NCBI GenBank assembly: GCA_023807065.1
Contig: JAJJLU010001075.1
Location: forward strand, 1 to 10,588
From: Isotricha intestinalis
Taxonomy: Eukaryota; Ciliophora; Litostomatea; Vestibuliferida; Isotrichidae
Reading direction: 5' to 3'
DNA length: 10,588 bases
Under the pieces are notes generated by a model. It worked only from the letters and a program-made list of their open reading frames with translations. It searched no databases and was not told the origin of the DNA. The position numbers were made by a program, and so were the translations under genes. This document shows positions 7,644-10,588 of the stretch, one piece after another; within the stretch, counting starts at the first letter, position 1; the number at the start of each line of letters is the position of its first letter.

Positions 7644-8867
7644 ATGGGTTGTTCCTCATCAAACATAGTAACAAAATCTAACGATGAAATAATAGATCAA
7701 AATCAAAAAGAAGAAAATGCTTCTCAAGGAAAAAATCAATCTCAACTATCAAAAAAAGATTTAAAACTTTCATCTCTATATAAAACATTTGGATTTACAT
7801 ATCCACTTCTTCAAAATTCAAATTTACTTCTCTACACAAATTATTTAAATACAAATAGTGACTTTACATCAATAATAGAAAACCAAAAAGAAAAAAGTGA
7901 GAAATTATCTTTTAAATCAAGTAATCATTCTATTGCAATTGGTTATAGAAAAGGATATAAATTAGAATTTGTAAATCAAGATAAATTTTTCGTTTTTTTA
8001 AACGGACCAATCGAAGCTTATTGCGTTATTGATGGACATGGCCCTTTTGGAAATAAAGTAGCTCAAATTTGTCAAGATGTTCTTTTTGAATTTGTTTTAA
8101 ATTTAGATAAAGAAAAATTTGAAAGTAATTATACAAATTCATTAAATGAAATTTATGAAAAAGTAAATAAAAAAATCATTAATAGAGAAGAAAAAACTTA
8201 TGGTAATTATGACCCTTTTTTAAGTGGAGTTGCAGTAACATTAATAATAAGAATTAAAAATACAATTTATTGTTCTAATGTTGGTAATGTTTTATCAATA
8301 ATATTTAATTCAGATACTTTAATGCCAAGTAAATTTAATATTACTGAATTAACTTTCAATGACTCAAATTTTAATGAAGATATATTAAATAATGATCATG
8401 GAAGTGACCAAGATTCACAAAATCAAAATGATTCAATAATAGATAATTTAATAAATCCAAATGAAATAAATTTCGAAATTAGAAGAATTTATGAAAATGG
8501 AGGAGAAATGAGGAAATTATTAGGAGAAAATAAAAGTAGAATTTTTGTCAAAGGAAAATATTTCCCTGGATTAATTAATACAAGATCATTAGGTGATCAA
8601 ATTGGAAAAGGAATTGGAATTTTATCAAGTCCACATATTACTACTTTTAAATTGGCAAAGTCTATTAATTATTACTTATTAATTTGCTCTGATGGAATTA
8701 ATAATGTTATGAATATTTCTAGATTAGTTGCTATTTTACAAGAAAATGAACAATTGTTGTTGGAAAGTGTTTCAAGTATTCTTGGAGAAAGTAAAGCTAG
8801 TTATAGAACTCATTCTTATACTCCTGATATGACTATTGTTATAAAGGAATTGAAAGTTAGTGATTAA
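7644..8867 (+). CDS. PP2C-fold (PPM family) phosphatase, N-myristoylated, with altered active site
   Basis: A 407-residue PPM/PP2C protein. It starts MGCSSS, an N-myristoylation signal with a possible palmitoylated Cys3, so it is probably membrane-bound. Seen in order: VNQDKFFVF (110-118, Asp113), VIDGHGPFG (128-136, metal-binding Asp130-Gly131), FLSGVAV (192-198), SNVGNVLS (211-218), EIRRIYENGGEM (278-289), PGLINTRSLGD (308-318), CSDG (348-351, Asp350) and TPDMTIVI (393-400). These match the eleven-motif PP2C plan and the alveolate NQD/DGHGPFG subgroup. Odd: where active PP2Cs have GSTA, GDSR and D-N/D-x-T, this protein has SGVA (Val196), VGNV (Asn215) and PDMT (Pro394). Positions corresponding to Thr128, Asp146 and Asp282 of human PPM1A are therefore changed, while Asp113, Asp130 and Asp350 remain. 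An acidic Asn/Asp/Gln-rich insert of about 35 residues lies at 236-272. It may be a weak phosphatase or a pseudophosphatase scaffold. Confidence 0.92.
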   Translation: MGCSSSNIVTKSNDEIIDQNQKEENASQGKNQSQLSKKDLKLSSLYKTFGFTYPLLQNSNLLLYTNYLNTNSDFTSIIENQKEKSEKLSFKSSNHSIAIGYRKGYKLEFVNQDKFFVFLNGPIEAYCVIDGHGPFGNKVAQICQDVLFEFVLNLDKEKFESNYTNSLNEIYEKVNKKIINREEKTYGNYDPFLSGVAVTLIIRIKNTIYCSNVGNVLSIIFNSDTLMPSKFNITELTFNDSNFNEDILNNDHGSDQDSQNQNDSIIDNLINPNEINFEIRRIYENGGEMRKLLGENKSRIFVKGKYFPGLINTRSLGDQIGKGIGILSSPHITTFKLAKSINYYLLICSDGINNVMNISRLVAILQENEQLLLESVSSILGESKASYRTHSYTPDMTIVIKELKVSD

Positions 8868-9231
8868 AAATACTGTTTTTATTGTTTATTGAATTTATGT
8901 GGCTTTTTATATTTTAATATATTTTTTCTTTTTCTTTTTTTGAATAAAAATATATAATATTTATATTTATTTTTAAAGTGTTTTACATCATCATTATAAT
9001 AAATATACAAAAATAAAAGTAACATTAAAATAAAGAAATTAATCTTCAAAACCATATGAATTATATTAATTATATTATTTGTAATTTTAATAAAACAAAA
9101 AATCATTTTATTGGGAAAAAAATATAAAAAATGGATTTTGAATTATTAAAATAATTTTGAAACAAAAAATAAAAGTCTATTATCCTTTTTAAAAAAATTT
9201 AAATGAATAAAAAAATGAAAAAAAGATCTTT
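8868..9231. other. Intergenic between convergent genes, no gene seen
   Basis: Holds the 3' ends of the PP2C and small secreted-protein genes. A 75-codon minus-strand frame (9106-8879) reads as a hydrophobic then Lys/Tyr-rich peptide, which A/T-rich DNA gives readily. Without a conserved motif I do not call it a gene. No RNA or repeat is evident. Confidence 0.5.
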
Positions 9232-9633
9232 TTACTTACATCCAGTATATCCAAGTCCTGCAGCATTAAAAACTTCTTTTCCCCTTCCATCTAGAGCCCA
9301 ATAATGATTGCATCCCTTTTTAACACTCCAATTACTATTATATTTAGTTTTAAACTGTTGAGAAATTAAACTTCCCAAAGCTTTGGCCTCTTTATAAAGT
9401 AAAGTATCACTTCCTCTAATATAACCTTTATTAACAGCCCATTTTCTTGCTTCTAACATTTCTTTGTCACTTCCAAGTCCTCCAATTGCACATGCTGCCA
9501 TAAATAAACATCCTTCTCTCATCCCTGGTAATTTCCATTGATAGGATACTCCTTTTATTCCTGTTCCTGATCTTATTAAAATTTGCTTTGAAAATATTAT
9601 AGATATTAATGTTAGGAAGATTATTGCTTTCAT
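9232..9633 (-). CDS. Small secreted protein, DUF261-like / papain-like (C39-type) domain, bacterial character
   Basis: A 133-residue protein with a clear signal peptide (MKAIIFLTLISIIFS, cleavage near 15/16), so the mature chain of ~118 residues is exported or goes to a digestive vacuole or lysosome. Seen: a GCLFMAAC block (41-48), ARKWAVNKGYIRG (62-74), then NHYWALDGRGKEVFNAAG (109-126). A Cys at the start of a helix after a Gly and a later His-x-x-(A/V)-x(D) strand is the arrangement of papain-like cysteine peptidases. The middle GYI helix resembles DUF261 (PF03196) proteins of spirochaetes and related phage proteins. Candidate catalytic residues are Cys42 and His110. Four cysteines (42, 48, 108, 132) could pair instead. 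By hand count its G+C is 32%, against about 24% in a sample of the PP2C gene. Horizontal origin from bacteria or phage is likely. The start follows an A8 run. GTAAGT overlaps the last codons, so a further exon is conceivable. Confidence 0.75.
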   Translation of the reverse strand: MKAIIFLTLISIIFSKQILIRSGTGIKGVSYQWKLPGMREGCLFMAACAIGGLGSDKEMLEARKWAVNKGYIRGSDTLLYKEAKALGSLISQQFKTKYNSNWSVKKGCNHYWALDGRGKEVFNAAGLGYTGCK

Positions 9634-9641
9634 TTTTTTTT
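9634..9641 (-). promoter_or_regulatory. A8 leader abutting the secreted-protein start
   Basis: Exactly eight A residues on the coding strand lie directly before the ATG, the same host-type context as for the PRMT and coiled-coil genes. If the gene is of bacterial origin, its start has been adapted to the host. Confidence 0.5.
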
Positions 9642-9871
9642 AATTATTATTTATATATGGGTATTTATATATTTTGCTCTTTTTTGAATTAAATGTGTAA
9701 TATTTAATTTATCAAAAGAATTTTTAAGTGAATTGCCTTTTGATTAAATATTACTTAAATTTTGGCAAAATTCAAGAATAATAGATAAAATATAATTTAT
9801 TTCTTAATTTATAGTATCATTGCCAAATAATAAAGAATTACTTAAGTCTTTTTTCTTTTTTTATATTTTAA
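9642..9871. other. Intergenic, no gene seen
   Basis: Upstream of the secreted-protein gene, so it should hold its promoter. It includes a 15-base palindrome AATTTTGGCAAAATT (9757-9771) and a TTGCC/GGCAA pair around it. These could be a regulator site, but nothing ties them to one. No coding frame is supportable. Confidence 0.4.
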
Positions 9872-10012
9872 TGTGATATTGATAGCAGTACATAAACGAA
9901 GAAGAATGGTGTGCATAAGGGACTACATTTATATAAATGTATAGACTGTGGATACCAGTTCCTTGCTGGAACAAGTATTTATAACAAAATTAATTGCAAA
10001 GTATTCATTTAA
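9872..10012 (+). pseudogene. Remnant of a bacterial-type transposase zinc-ribbon (IS family)
   Basis: Translation from 9872 gives CDIDSST, a TAA (9893-9895), then KKNGVHKGLHLYKCIDCGYQ (9899-9958) and FLAGTSIYNKI, stopping at TAA 10010. The layout C-x-x-(C)-x-S, KNG-x-x-KG-x-x-x-Y-K-C-x-x-C-G-Y-Q-F, then (G)GxxIxNxxI matches the N-terminal zinc ribbon of bacterial insertion-sequence transposases (IS1, IS1595/ISXO2 and IS256/IS1249-like groups share it). Which family cannot be decided from this piece. Only the ribbon survives; the DDE catalytic domain is absent, and the first Cys pair has Ile where the second Cys should be. By hand count 9881-9980 is 36% G+C, and its codons (CTA, CAG, GAC, TGC) are unlike the neighbouring genes. 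It sits 550 bases from the telomere. Confidence 0.7.
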
Positions 10013-10560
10013 TAATCTAAAAATTAATTAAGAATCTAATTATTTTTATCAAAAAATGAGATAATAATTTCTATATATTAATTAATGTTTAAATTTAAAG
10101 TCATAATCCCTCTTTAAATAAATATATTTATATATTAATTATAGAGTTATTAAACATGATTATTAAAAATTTTATCAAAAAAACCTTTAATTTTGAAAAT
10201 TTATATATAAAAGATATTTCAAAGTATTTAATCTAACAATTATAATAAATAAGTTTATCAATAAAAATATAAGATTTAATGATGAAATATACTTGAATAT
10301 TTGTTCTGAACTATAAAAATTAAATTGATAAAGATAAACAAATATTAATTTACCACAAATAACTATAAATTGATTGATTTAAAAAAAAATATAAATAACA
10401 AATAGTTTATAGTCATTTATATGTATATTGATTTTTTCATAATTTAATTCATTTAAACCTTATTAAAATATTCAAAAGTAAAAAAGATTAATTTAATTAA
10501 AAAATTTATTTATTTTAAACTATAACATTTTTATTTAAAAAGAAAAAGAAATCGATTGTT
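10013..10560. other. AT-rich subtelomeric spacer, no gene seen
   Basis: About 550 bases of nearly pure A/T between the transposase relic and the telomere. There is no open frame worth calling, no tandem repeat and no recognisable chromosome-breakage sequence. The last ten bases (ATCGATTGTT) lead directly into the telomere; GATTGTT may be a degenerate first repeat. Confidence 0.55.
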
Positions 10561-10588
10561 TTGGGGATTGGGGATTGGGGATTGGGGA
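10561..10588 (+). repeat. Telomere repeat (TTGGGGA)4
   Basis: Four perfect 7-bp units fill the last 28 bases and run off the end. The G-rich strand points 5'->3' outward, the orientation of a telomere end. Four G4 runs separated by ATT can form a G-quadruplex. The unit differs from the 6-bp GGGGTT of Tetrahymena and the 8-bp G4T4 of spirotrichs by an A in the spacer. No complementary template (CCCCAAT) occurs elsewhere in the window. Confidence 0.93.

Noticed and set aside
8879..9106. 75-codon minus-strand frame with a hydrophobic stretch
   Set aside because: Composition (Ile, Phe, Lys, Asn, Tyr) is that of random A/T-rich DNA; no conserved motif. I also tried joining it to the secreted-protein gene by splicing, but the frame did not match.
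9881..9980. Possible non-coding RNA, from raised G+C and two hairpins (ACATTTATATAAATGT; GTTCC-TTGCT-GGAAC)
   Set aside because: The stretch translates to a convincing transposase zinc ribbon, and it matched none of the U snRNA, SRP, 5S or tRNA signatures I know.
1..10588. CRISPR arrays, rRNA, tRNA or a telomerase RNA template
   Set aside because: No regularly spaced repeats, no conserved RNA cores and no CCCCAAT template were seen on either strand.

Overview
The window is very AT-rich and looks like one end of a macronuclear chromosome from a ciliate. The right edge is an exact run of four TTGGGGA units, with the G-rich strand running 5'->3' outward, as a telomere does. The coding regions support the ciliate reading: A/T-ending codons, Asn/Lys/Ile-rich proteins, one 34-nt intron, and typical protist families (PRMT1, Rab, myristoylated PP2C). 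All seven genes stop with TAA, and glutamine is CAA/CAG throughout. UAA/UAG are therefore not reassigned here, unlike in Tetrahymena, Paramecium or Oxytricha. A lineage with a standard-type code, such as the litostomes that include the rumen ciliates, fits best. That placement is inference. The left edge has no telomere and is probably an arbitrary cut.

Layout, left to right: (1) a small protein with a PP1-docking-like motif and a C-terminal CaaX box (352-717, +). (2) A type I arginine methyltransferase of PRMT1 type (943-2187, -). (3) A long coiled-coil protein with an RG motif (2505-4115, -). (4) A weak coding remnant (about 4250-4526, +). (5) An Asn-rich protein with a C-terminal RanBP2-type zinc finger (4663-5556, +). 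(6) A clear but broken coding region (about 5978-6660, -). (7) A Rab-like GTPase of two exons (6813-7458, -). (8) Divergently from it, a PP2C-fold protein with several substituted active-site positions (7644-8867, +). (9) A small secreted protein resembling bacterial/phage DUF261-type cysteine-peptidase-like domains (9232-9633, -). (10) A remnant of the zinc ribbon of a bacterial-type transposase (9872-10012, +). (11) AT-rich subtelomere and telomere.

Genes 1-8 are ordinary cell-regulation genes (protein methylation, phosphatase signalling, vesicle traffic, RNA binding) in no obvious operon-like unit. The last 1.4 kb differs. It is higher in G+C, carries a secreted bacterial-looking protein and a transposase relic, and ends in the telomere. 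The most interesting hypothesis is that this chromosome end has taken up bacterial DNA. I found no complete new multi-gene system.
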